DNA from: CAKPSH01 sp964634355
GTDB lineage: Bacteria > Bacillota > Clostridia > TANB77 > CAG-508
NCBI GenBank assembly: GCA_964634355.1
Contig: CAZWIF010000016.1
Span: forward strand, 1-20,207
Reading direction: 5' to 3'
Length of the DNA: 20,207 bases
The notes below the pieces were generated by a model that saw only the letters and a program-made list of their open reading frames with translations, was not told the origin of the DNA and ran no database searches. The translations under genes were made by a program, and so were the position numbers. Shown here piece by piece: positions 1 to 6,519 of this stretch (its first letter is position 1; the number at the start of each line of letters is the position of its first letter).

Positions 1-1527
1 TTAGTTGATGCTTTTGAAGGAGCAATGCCTCAAACAAGAGAAGTTTTAAAAAAATCTTTGGCATTAAACTTAAAACCAATAGTAGTAATAAATAAAATTG
101 ATAGACCAGGTGCAGACCCTGAAAAAGTATTAGATGAAGTAATAAGTTTATTTATAGAATTGGATGCAACAGATGAACAATTAGATTTTCCTGTTGTATA
201 TACATCTGCTAAATTAGGGGTTGCAAAATTAGATTTGTCAGAGCCAGATGGAAATATGGATTGCTTATTCAGAACAATAGTAGATACAATAAAAGCACCT
301 AATTGTAATGAAGAGGGACCAATGCAAATGTTAGTTTCTAACATTGACTATGATGATTATGTTGGAAGAATTGCTGTTGGTAGAATTGAACGTGGAGTAG
401 TAAAAAATGGTATGGCAGTTGTGGTATGTAAAAAAGAAGATAAGAAAGTAAATGGAAGAATTGCAAAAGTTTATACACATGTTGGATTAGAGAAAGTTGA
501 AGTTGAAGAAGCAAAAGCAGGAGATATTATTGAAGTGGCAGGTATAGCAGACATTGGAATAGGAGAAACAATCTGTGATATAAATAATCCTGAAAAGATA
601 GATTTTATTAATATTGATGAACCGACTGTAACAATGACGTTTAGCGTAAACAATGGACCTTTAGCAGGTCGAGAAGGAGAGTTTGTAACTTCACGTCATA
701 TTAGAGATAGATTATTTAAAGAGCTTGAAAGAAATGTGAGCCTAAGAGTAAAAGAAACCGCACAAGCAGATTCGTTTGAAGTTGCAGGACGTGGAGAGTT
801 ACATTTATCTGTATTAATTGAGAATATGAGAAGGGAAGGTTTTGAACTGCTAGTTTCTCGTCCTAGGGTTATTATAAAAGAAATAGATGGGGTAAAATGT
901 GAACCAATTGAAAATCTAGTTGTAAATGTTCCAGATGACTGTATTGGTACAGTTATTGAAAAATTAGGAAGAAGAAAAGCTGAAATGGTAAATATGGAAC
1001 CAGCAGAAGCAGGTCATACAAGAGTAGAGTTCAAGATACCAGCAAGAGGATTAATTGGATATCGTTCTGAATTTATGACAGATACAAAAGGAAATGGTAC
1101 AATGAACCATGTATTTGATTCCTATGCACCATATAAAGGAGATATAACATCAAGAGTAAGAGGCACTATAGTTGCATTTGAACCGGGCACGTCAATCACT
1201 TATGGACTATACAATGCCCAAGATAAAGGAGAACTTTTCATAGGACCTGGGGTTGAAGTATATGAGGGAATGATAGTAGGGATAAATTCACGTTCAGAGG
1301 ATTTAGCAATAAATGTATGCAAAGAAAAACACTTGACAAATACAAGAGCGTCAGGGTCTGACGATGCATTACGTTTAGTTCCACCAATTCAAATGTCATT
1401 AGAGCAAGCAATAGAATTTATACAAGATGATGAATTGGTTGAAGTAACACCAAAATCTATTAGGTTAAGAAAGAAAATATTAAATTCAAAAGAAAGAGAA
1501 AGGGCAGCAAGGAGTAACAATCAATGA
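1..1527 (+). CDS. typA: TypA/BipA ribosome-associated GTPase (5' truncated by window)
   Basis: Translational GTPase TypA/BipA, which binds the ribosome and acts in 50S assembly and stress or low-temperature growth. The frame is open from base 1 (LVDAFEGAMPQTR), so the ATG at 25 is internal and the true start lies upstream. 508 residues are visible against about 610 in full-length family members; G1-G3 of the GTPase domain are missing. Counting from base 1, G4 NKID is at residues 31-34 and a G5-like TSAK follows at about 69-72. Next come the EF-Tu-like beta-barrel, the EF-G III/V-like modules (GRGELHLSVLIENMRREGFE) and the TypA-specific C-terminal domain (ARGLIGYRSEFMTDTKGNG, then TNTRASGSDDALRLVPP). 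The C-terminus is intact. The TGA stop overlaps the next ATG (ATGA), so the two genes are probably translationally coupled. Confidence 0.97.
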   Translation, partial: LVDAFEGAMPQTREVLKKSLALNLKPIVVINKIDRPGADPEKVLDEVISLFIELDATDEQLDFPVVYTSAKLGVAKLDLSEPDGNMDCLFRTIVDTIKAPNCNEEGPMQMLVSNIDYDDYVGRIAVGRIERGVVKNGMAVVVCKKEDKKVNGRIAKVYTHVGLEKVEVEEAKAGDIIEVAGIADIGIGETICDINNPEKIDFINIDEPTVTMTFSVNNGPLAGREGEFVTSRHIRDRLFKELERNVSLRVKETAQADSFEVAGRGELHLSVLIENMRREGFELLVSRPRVIIKEIDGVKCEPIENLVVNVPDDCIGTVIEKLGRRKAEMVNMEPAEAGHTRVEFKIPARGLIGYRSEFMTDTKGNGTMNHVFDSYAPYKGDITSRVRGTIVAFEPGTSITYGLYNAQDKGELFIGPGVEVYEGMIVGINSRSEDLAINVCKEKHLTNTRASGSDDALRLVPPIQMSLEQAIEFIQDDELVEVTPKSIRLRKKILNSKERERAARSNNQ

Positions 1528-2111
1528 ATGAAAAAGAATTAGAAAAGATAAAAGAAAAAGCACTAAAAGAACATATACCAATAATAATGGATGATACTTT
1601 AGAGGTAATAGAAGAAAAATTAAGTAACAAAAAAGTAGATAATTTATTAGAGATTGGAACAGCTGTGGGATATTCTGCAATTTGCTTTACTGAATTTTTA
1701 TCTAATAATGGAAAAATTGATACGATTGAACGTGATTTAGATAGAGTAGCAGAAGCAAAAAAAAATATAAAAAAAGCGGAAGTTGAAGATAAAATAAATA
1801 TTCTAGAAGGGGATGCGGTAGAAATTTTACCAACTCTAAATAATAAATATGATGTTATATTTATAGATGCAGCAAAAGGAAAATACCCTTTCTTCTTAAA
1901 AGAATCTTTGAGAATGATTAAATCAAATGGAATAATATTTGCAGATAATATATTATATAAGGGATATGTAATGAGTGATTATAATAAGCATAAACAAAGA
2001 ACCGCTGTAAGGAATTTAAGAGAATATATTAAAGAAATCAGCGAAAATCCGAGATTAGAAACTAAAATATTAGAAGTTGGAGATGGATTGGCTATAAGTA
2101 AAATAAAATAG
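1524..2111 (+). CDS. trmR: TrmR-like class I SAM-dependent O-methyltransferase
   Basis: A 195-residue class I methyltransferase of the COG4122 (YrrM/TrmR, catechol-OMT-like) family. Bacillota members methylate 5-hydroxyuridine at the wobble position of tRNA to give 5-methoxyuridine. Visible motifs: SAM-binding motif I LLEIGTAVGYS (41-51), acidic motif II TIERD (67-71), GDAVE (96-100), motif IV YDVIFIDAAKG (109-119) and the metal-ligand-like DN pair (141-142). The length is slightly below the usual 210-220 residues. The start is fixed by the 4-nt overlap with typA and by an AAGGAG site at 1509-1514. A hairpin terminator follows directly, so typA-trmR looks like the end of an operon. The fold and methyltransferase role are secure. 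The exact tRNA substrate is inferred from the family; a small-molecule O-methyltransferase is the alternative. Confidence 0.85.
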   Translation: MNEKELEKIKEKALKEHIPIIMDDTLEVIEEKLSNKKVDNLLEIGTAVGYSAICFTEFLSNNGKIDTIERDLDRVAEAKKNIKKAEVEDKINILEGDAVEILPTLNNKYDVIFIDAAKGKYPFFLKESLRMIKSNGIIFADNILYKGYVMSDYNKHKQRTAVRNLREYIKEISENPRLETKILEVGDGLAISKIK

Positions 2112-2137
2112 ATTGCTTTCTTAAGCAATCTATTTTT
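2110..2137 (+). terminator. Intrinsic terminator after typA-trmR, possibly bidirectional
   Basis: A 9-bp perfect stem (AGATTGCTT 2110-2118, AAGCAATCT 2123-2131) with a TCTT loop is followed by ATTTTT. The left arm starts inside the trmR stop codon. Read on the minus strand, the same stem is followed by an ATTTTATTTT stretch, so it may also end the convergent coiled-coil gene, which stops about 60 bp away. Confidence 0.8.
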
Positions 2138-2149
2138 ATGAAATTTTGA

Positions 2150-2170
2150 ACTATATAAAAAATATATAGT
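2150..2170 (-). terminator. AT-only hairpin downstream of the minus-strand coiled-coil gene
   Basis: Perfect 8-bp inverted repeat ACTATATA / TATATAGT (2150-2157 and 2163-2170) with an A5 loop on the plus strand. It lies 27 bp past the stop of the minus-strand gene. The stem is AU-rich and no strong U-tract follows, so it would be a weak terminator or a 3'-end stabilising hairpin. The stem at 2110-2131 is the better candidate for the actual stop. Confidence 0.35.
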
Positions 2171-2196
2171 ACTTTTGAGAAATTTAACTATTATGA

Positions 2197-2670
2197 TTAC
2201 TTAACAGAATCTAAATTCTCTTCAATAGAATTAAAACGATTGCGAAAAATGTCTGCTCTACGATTTAAAAGCCTTATCTCAAAATCAATAGAATCGAAAC
2301 GGGTATCATGGTTATCAACTTTATTCTCTAATTTCTCAACAGCATCTTTTAATTGGTCAACTTCAATTCTTAATTGAGCAACGTCAGATTTTAATTGAGC
2401 AACGTCAGATTTTAATTGAGTAACATCAGATTTTAATTCAGCAACTTCAATTTTTAATTGAGCAACATCAGATTTTAATTCAGCAACTTCAATTTTTAAC
2501 TGAGCGACATCAGCCTTTAAATCTGAAATGTCTCTTTTCATAATATCCATTTCACCTCTGATTAAAGTAAAATTACGATCCATATCTTCTCTAAGATTAA
2601 GTATAGAAGCTTGGATGTCTGCTTTAACTTCATAAAGAGCGGTTCGCAAAACAGTTTCAAAATTATCCAT
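2197..2670 (-). CDS. Heptad-repeat coiled-coil protein of unknown function
   Basis: A 157-residue soluble protein with no signal peptide or membrane segment. The N-terminal part (1-45) is predicted helical (MDNFETVLRTALYEVKADIQ). From about residue 48 to 120 it is a near-perfect run of heptads of the form VAQLKSD, VAELKSD and VAQLKIE, with Val at position a and Leu at position d. The C-terminal part continues in heptad register (VDNHDTRFDSIDFEIRLLNR) with Arg/Asp/Phe content. It is a real gene rather than a shadow: it has an AGGAGGTG ribosome binding site at 2676-2683 (complement), a good promoter just upstream and no better frame opposite. It is the only minus-strand gene here, flanked by a terminator and a divergent promoter. 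I do not recognise a family with a known role; an oligomerising scaffold or anti-termination-like accessory protein would be speculation. Confidence 0.85.
   Translation of the reverse strand: MDNFETVLRTALYEVKADIQASILNLREDMDRNFTLIRGEMDIMKRDISDLKADVAQLKIEVAELKSDVAQLKIEVAELKSDVTQLKSDVAQLKSDVAQLRIEVDQLKDAVEKLENKVDNHDTRFDSIDFEIRLLNRRADIFRNRFNSIEENLDSVK
2349..2516 (-). repeat. Eight 21-bp tandem repeats encoding the heptads
   Basis: Eight contiguous 21-bp units, each one heptad. Units 2370-2390 and 2391-2411 are identical. A higher-order 42-bp unit (KIEVAELKSD-type pair) is present twice, at 2433-2474 and 2475-2516, with the second copy diverged at its end. Other units differ at a few positions. 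This pattern indicates recent unit duplication by slippage or unequal recombination, always in whole heptads so that the frame is kept. Confidence 0.9.
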
Positions 2671-2700
2671 AAACTCACCTCCTTATAAAAAAGTAAAATA

Positions 2701-2729
2701 ATTATAACATTCTATAAAAAAATATACAA
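2701..2729 (-). promoter_or_regulatory. Sigma-A-type promoter of the coiled-coil gene
   Basis: On the minus strand, TTGTAT (2724-2729) and a perfect TATAAT (2701-2706) are separated by 17 bp. The -10 box lies about 17 bp upstream of the AGGAGGTG site, giving a short 5' untranslated region. Confidence 0.75.
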
Positions 2730-2749
2730 GAACAAAAACGCAAAAAATC

Positions 2750-2778
2750 TTCACATTTTAGAAAAGTTATGATAGAAT
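2750..2778 (+). promoter_or_regulatory. Sigma-A-type promoter of the GT-C-like membrane protein gene
   Basis: TTCACA (2750-2755), 17-bp spacer, TAGAAT (2773-2778); each box is one mismatch from consensus. It is divergent from the promoter at 2701-2729, with about 20 bp between the two -35 boxes, so the two genes could share regulation. Confidence 0.65.
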
Positions 2779-2827
2779 TATGTTCATAAAGAAAAAATAT
2801 ATTTAAAGAAAAAGGTGTTTGTGAATA

Positions 2828-3184
2828 ATGGAACTGGAAAAGAAAGTAAAAACAAGATTTAATATTATTGCAATTATATGTATATTGATATTTTGCATAA
2901 CTATATCACCAAAAACATTGCAAAATGATACTTTTTATACAATAAAAATAGGAGAACATATCATAGAAACAGGAACAATAGATATGAAAGATCCTTTTTC
3001 TTGGCATGAGAATTTGACATATACTTATCCACATTGGCTGTATGATACAGGAATATATTTAATTTATGATGTGGGAGAGAATATAGCCACACATTTTGGA
3101 ATGAATTCTGAAATGCGGAGGAATGACAGCAATATATATATCAACAATGATATTAGCTTCAATTTTAGGTATATTGATTTATAG
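2828..3184 (+). CDS. N-terminal fragment of frame-broken GT-C-like membrane protein
   Basis: This 118-residue frame is the start of a large polytopic membrane protein completed in another frame from 3123. Residues 13-30 form TM1. The loop after it carries a GT-C-like pattern (NDTFYTIKIGEHIIETGTID, then DPFSWHENLTYTYPHWLYD), resembling the first extracytoplasmic loop of polyprenyl-linked sugar transferases of the ArnT/PMT type. Family-like sequence ends around YLIYDVG (residues 77-83). The tail after that (about residues 84-118) looks like out-of-frame translation of inserted and downstream DNA. The start follows an AGGTG site and a promoter at 2750-2778. As it stands this product would be truncated and probably inactive unless the frame is restored. 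A sequencing or assembly error is possible. Confidence 0.6.
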   Translation: MELEKKVKTRFNIIAIICILIFCITISPKTLQNDTFYTIKIGEHIIETGTIDMKDPFSWHENLTYTYPHWLYDTGIYLIYDVGENIATHFGMNSEMRRNDSNIYINNDISFNFRYIDL

Positions 3185-4547
3185 AACAAATGTCAAAATA
3201 AATGATAATCATGTATTATCCTTTTTCTTAACATTAGGAGTCATTTATCTCTTAAGAAACTTTATAGCAGCACGAGCACAGTTAGTTTCATATATATTTT
3301 TCACGTTAGAAATATTATTTATCGAGCAATTTTTAAGAACTAAAAAGAAAAGGTTTGCAGTTGGATTATTTATATTAGCAACTTTAATAGCCAACTGTCA
3401 TGCAGCAGTTTGGTATTTATTCTTCATATTAGCTTTACCATATATTGGAGAAGCATTTATAATAAAACTAATGGAATCAAACATGTCATTAAAAATTGAA
3501 AAGGCTAGTTTAAAATGTAGAATAAAAAGATTGGAAAAAAAGGTTTTAAACTTAAAGAATGAAAAACAAATTAACAAGATAAAAGAAAAGTTGGATAAAT
3601 TAAAAGAACAAATAATAGAGATAGATGAAGATATAGATAAAGGTTCTGCTGCAGTAAAGAAAATGGAAGACAATTCTTATAAAATAAAATTTGAAAAAAG
3701 AAGGAACATTAAATGGTTAATATTAGTATTAGTAATTTGTATTTTTTCAGGATTACTTACTCCACAGACGAGTTATGAGCCATACACACATATGCTAAAA
3801 CTATTAAGCGGGAATACAACTGCAAACATATCAGAGCATCTTCCAATAGTATTAATAGAATCATTAGATGCATTACTAATTTTAACCATTATTTTATTAT
3901 TATTAATGTTTACAAATGCAAAGATAACATTGAAAGACCTATTTATGTTAGGGGGATTAACTATTTTAATGCTGATGTCTAGAAGACAAATATCAATATT
4001 GGTATTAATTGGAGTGTATTCCTTAAATAGGATAATAATAGAATTTATAAGAAATTATGATGATAATGGATTAGATAATAAATTAATGAAAAAAATTGTA
4101 CAGCCATATGGAGCGTTGGTGATTTTATTATTAGCAATATGCTGTGGAATATCATTTTATGGAGGAAAATATAAAGAAGATTATATTGATAGTTCATCAT
4201 ACCCAGTAGAAGCGACGCAATATATTTTAGATAATATTGATATTGAAAATATGAGAATATATAATAATTACAATTTTGGAAGTTATTTAATATATAAAGA
4301 TATTCCAGTATTTATAGACTCAAGGTGTGATTTATATAGTCCAGAATTTAATGAAAAGGATATTTTTTCAGATGCATTAGATATAGCTGGTTTATCAGTA
4401 TATTATGAAGATAAATTTGATGAATATGGAGTAACACATGTTATAACAAATTCAGATAGCAAATTAAAAATGCTACTAGAAAAAGATGATAACTATAATG
4501 TTTTATATGAAGACGACTATTTTTGGATTTTTGAAAGAACAAATTAA
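3123..4547 (+). CDS. GT-C-like polytopic membrane protein, main part (frame-broken gene)
   Basis: The 474-residue continuation of the gene that starts at 2828, in a different frame. The sequence opens directly in a membrane helix (AIYISTMILASILGILIY). Segments lie at about 2-22, 31-50, 52-71, 77-113, 195-214, 243-264, 271-308 and 327-347. Between them, residues 115-190 form a Lys/Glu-rich cytoplasmic coiled coil. The C-terminal soluble domain (350-474) has a pattern seen in GT-C-like proteins: PVEATQYILDN, RIYNNYNFGSYLIY, IPVFIDSRCDLY, then YGVTHVITNSD and FWIFER. The ATG at 3123 has GGAGG only 1-2 nt away, too close for efficient initiation, so this is best read as the remainder of a disrupted gene. 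Substrate is unknown; cell-envelope glycan or lipid-linked sugar transfer is inferred. Confidence 0.65.
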   Translation: MTAIYISTMILASILGILIYRTNVKINDNHVLSFFLTLGVIYLLRNFIAARAQLVSYIFFTLEILFIEQFLRTKKKRFAVGLFILATLIANCHAAVWYLFFILALPYIGEAFIIKLMESNMSLKIEKASLKCRIKRLEKKVLNLKNEKQINKIKEKLDKLKEQIIEIDEDIDKGSAAVKKMEDNSYKIKFEKRRNIKWLILVLVICIFSGLLTPQTSYEPYTHMLKLLSGNTTANISEHLPIVLIESLDALLILTIILLLLMFTNAKITLKDLFMLGGLTILMLMSRRQISILVLIGVYSLNRIIIEFIRNYDDNGLDNKLMKKIVQPYGALVILLLAICCGISFYGGKYKEDYIDSSSYPVEATQYILDNIDIENMRIYNNYNFGSYLIYKDIPVFIDSRCDLYSPEFNEKDIFSDALDIAGLSVYYEDKFDEYGVTHVITNSDSKLKMLLEKDDNYNVLYEDDYFWIFERTN

Positions 4548-4571
4548 TAACAAATATTATATTGTATGTAA

Positions 4572-4593
4572 GAGCCAAGGTCGTACCGTGCCC
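4572..4593 (+). repeat. Dispersed palindrome-like repeat, copy A
   Basis: A 22-bp GC-richer block (starts GAGCCAAGGT, ends ACCGTGCCC) in an otherwise AT-rich 90-bp gap before the RluD-like gene. It shares the core AGGT-n-G-n-ACC-n-TG and its length with copies at 5561-5582 and 10320-10341. It folds into an imperfect hairpin (GGT/ACC core). No T-tract follows, so it is not an obvious terminator. Confidence 0.5.
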
Positions 4594-4637
4594 TTGAAAA
4601 GGAATTTAAATATTAATGTATATTATAGAGGAGAAAA

Positions 4638-5546
4638 ATGGAAAAATACATAGTAGATATGGAACAATCAAACATAAGAATAGATAAAGCAATAGGGATG
4701 ATGAATAAGGCTTTATCAAGGATGGCAATTCAAAGACTTATTGATAATGGGAACATATTAATAAATGGAAAAACAACAAAAGCATCTTATAAAACAAAAT
4801 TAGGAGACCAAATAACAGTAAAGCAAGAAGAACCTAAAAAGTTAGACATAGTTGCACAGGAAATTCCAATTGAAGTTTTATATGAAGACAAGGATATAAT
4901 TGTTGTAAATAAACCAAAAGGGATGGTGGTTCATCCTGCCAATGGGAATCCTGATGGAACTTTAGTAAATGCTATTATGCACTTATGTGGAGATAGTCTT
5001 TCTGGCATAGGGGGAGAAATAAGACCAGGAATAATACATAGACTAGATAAAGATACATCAGGGGTGTTAGTAGTTGCAAAAAATGATATGGCACATATCA
5101 ATATTAGTAATCAAATAAAAAATAGAGAAACTAAGAAAATTTATATTGCACTAGTAAGAGGAGTAATAAAGGAAAACGAAGCAACTATTAATATGCCAAT
5201 AGGAAGAAGTAGAAAAGATAGAAAAAAGATGACAGTGACTAAAGAGGGTAAAGAAGCAATTACTCATTTTAAAGTGTTAAAGAGATATGATGGTTATACA
5301 CTCTTAGAAATAAAAATAGATACTGGAAGAACGCATCAGATAAGAGTACATATGTCTGAAATCGGATATCCAATTGTTGGAGACTATGTATATTCAAATG
5401 GAAAAAATCCATTTGGCGTAGAAGGACAAATGTTACATGCAAAACAAATAGAATTTATACATCCAACAACGGGGGAAAAAATGAAAATAGAGGCACCATT
5501 GCCAGTATATTTTCAGAATATATTAGATAAATTGGAATTAGGCTAA
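4638..5546 (+). CDS. rluD: RluA/RluD-family pseudouridine synthase
   Basis: A 302-residue pseudouridine synthase that isomerises uridine in structured RNA, most likely large-subunit rRNA if RluD-like. An N-terminal S4 RNA-binding domain covers about residues 12-65 (RIDKAIGMM, IQRLIDNGNILINGK). The catalytic domain begins at IPIEVLYEDKDIIVVNKPKGMVVHP (77-100). The signature HRLDKDTSG (134-142) carries the catalytic Asp137. The family motifs GRTHQIRVHM and GYPIVGDYVY follow, then a typical C-terminal strand (MLHAKQIEFIHP). Length is normal for RluD. The start follows GAGGAG with good spacing. In many Bacillota the neighbour is lspA; here it follows the GT-C-like gene and precedes an RluB homologue. 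Family and reaction are secure, the target uridines are inferred. Confidence 0.93.
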   Translation: MEKYIVDMEQSNIRIDKAIGMMNKALSRMAIQRLIDNGNILINGKTTKASYKTKLGDQITVKQEEPKKLDIVAQEIPIEVLYEDKDIIVVNKPKGMVVHPANGNPDGTLVNAIMHLCGDSLSGIGGEIRPGIIHRLDKDTSGVLVVAKNDMAHINISNQIKNRETKKIYIALVRGVIKENEATINMPIGRSRKDRKKMTVTKEGKEAITHFKVLKRYDGYTLLEIKIDTGRTHQIRVHMSEIGYPIVGDYVYSNGKNPFGVEGQMLHAKQIEFIHPTTGEKMKIEAPLPVYFQNILDKLELG

Positions 5547-5560
5547 ACTCTGAGTTGTAT

Positions 5561-5582
5561 GGAATTAGGTTGCACCTTGCCT
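5561..5582 (+). repeat. Dispersed palindrome-like repeat, copy B
   Basis: A 22-bp block (GGAATTAGGT to CACCTTGCCT) in the 74-bp gap between the two pseudouridine synthase genes, aligned with copies A and D around AGGTnG-ACC. Its first nine bases (GGAATTAGG) also occur at 5534-5542 across the end of the upstream gene, 27 bp earlier. TTAGG/CCTAA arms could pair. No T-tract follows. Confidence 0.45.
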
Positions 5583-5620
5583 AAAGAAAAGAATAAAAAT
5601 CATCTAAAAGGAGAAACAAA

Positions 5621-6340
5621 ATGGAAGAACAAGTAAGATTACAAAAATATTTATCAGAATGTGGTGTTGCCTCAAGAAGAAAGGCAGAGGAATACATCTT
5701 AGGAGGAAAAGTACAAGTTAATGAAGAAACAGTAACAGAATTAGGAACAAAAATAAATCCTAATACAGATACTGTTTATTTCAATAATAAAAAAGTAACA
5801 ATACAAAATAAAAAAATATATATTTTATTAAATAAACCAATAGGATATGTAACAACAACTAAAGATCAATTTAATAGAGAAACAGTTTTAGACTTAATAA
5901 AAGGAATAAATATAAGATTAGTACCTGTTGGAAGACTAGACATGTATACTTCAGGAGCATTAATTTTGACAAACGATGGAGATTTTATATATAAAGTCAC
6001 ACATCCAAGTCATGAAATAACTAAAACTTACACAGCAACTATAAGAGGAATAATAAAAGATGAAGAGATACAAAGACTAAGAGATGGAGTAAAAATAGAA
6101 GATTATACAACACGTCCTGCAAAAGTGAGAATATTAAAAACAGATATTGAAAAAAATATATCTAGAATAGAAATTACAATTCATGAAGGGAAGAATAAAC
6201 AGGTAAGAAAAATGTTCGAAACGATTGGGAAAAAAGTAATAGCTTTACATAGAACTAAAATCGGTGAAATAGATGTAAAAGATTTAAAAATAGGAGAGTG
6301 GAGGTATTTAAGACCAGATGAAATAAAATTTTTTAGATAA
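5621..6340 (+). CDS. rluB: RsuA/RluB-family pseudouridine synthase
   Basis: A 239-residue enzyme of the RsuA/RluB/RluE/RluF family. Residues 4-50 form the S4 domain (VRLQKYLSECGVASRRKAEEYI, GKVQVNEETVTELGTKI). The catalytic domain starts at IYILLNKPIGYVTTTKD (66-82). VGRLDMYTSG (103-112) holds the catalytic Asp107. HEGKNKQVRKMFETIGKKV near the C-terminus is diagnostic of this subfamily. It has the usual length for Bacillota RluB, which modifies 23S rRNA near the peptidyl-transferase centre. A strong AAAAGGAG site precedes the ATG. It probably forms a unit with the upstream RluD-like gene, although a GC-rich repeat lies between them. RluB is preferred over RsuA from the Bacillota context. Confidence 0.92.
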   Translation: MEEQVRLQKYLSECGVASRRKAEEYILGGKVQVNEETVTELGTKINPNTDTVYFNNKKVTIQNKKIYILLNKPIGYVTTTKDQFNRETVLDLIKGINIRLVPVGRLDMYTSGALILTNDGDFIYKVTHPSHEITKTYTATIRGIIKDEEIQRLRDGVKIEDYTTRPAKVRILKTDIEKNISRIEITIHEGKNKQVRKMFETIGKKVIALHRTKIGEIDVKDLKIGEWRYLRPDEIKFFR

Positions 6341-6361
6341 TTTATGATTAGGCGTATAAAT

Positions 6362-6382
6362 GGGCAGATGCAAGGTTTGCCC
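6362..6382 (+). repeat. Intergenic GGGCA...TGCCC palindrome, copy C
   Basis: A 21-bp hairpin with outer arms GGGCA/TGCCC and G-T wobbles extending the stem to 8 bp around a GCAAG loop, followed by CTACAATT. It resembles the GTAGGGGC-type palindromes dispersed through many bacterial genomes, and it may be a divergent relative of copies A, B and D. It lies 21 bp past the RluB-like stop. Without a T-tract it is a poor rho-independent terminator. A second small inverted repeat (TTACAA/TTGTAA, 6397-6410) follows. Confidence 0.5.
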
Positions 6383-6449
6383 CTACAATTGAAATGTTAC
6401 AATTTTGTAATAAATTAATGAAATGATTCTGAAAAAATCAAAAAAAATG

Positions 6450-6478
6450 TATACAAAAGAGATAAATTGTGTTATACT
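6450..6478 (+). promoter_or_regulatory. Sigma-A-type promoter of pyk
   Basis: TATACA (6450-6455), 17-bp spacer and TATACT (6473-6478), about 40 bp upstream of the pyruvate kinase start. The -35 box is weak and the -10 box good. Confidence 0.6.
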
Positions 6479-6519
6479 AATACAGGTTTTTAAAAAATGA
6501 GAAAAAAGGAAGGGTTAAA

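Noticed and set aside
2349..2516. Regular repeats that might suggest a CRISPR array
   Set aside because: The 21-bp units are contiguous with no unique spacers, and they encode in-frame heptads of a coiled-coil protein with its own promoter and ribosome binding site.
3060..3130. Programmed ribosomal frameshift joining 2828 and 3123 frames
   Set aside because: No slippery heptamer or downstream pseudoknot is visible, and the sequence between the family-like parts looks like inserted material, so a disruptive indel explains it better.
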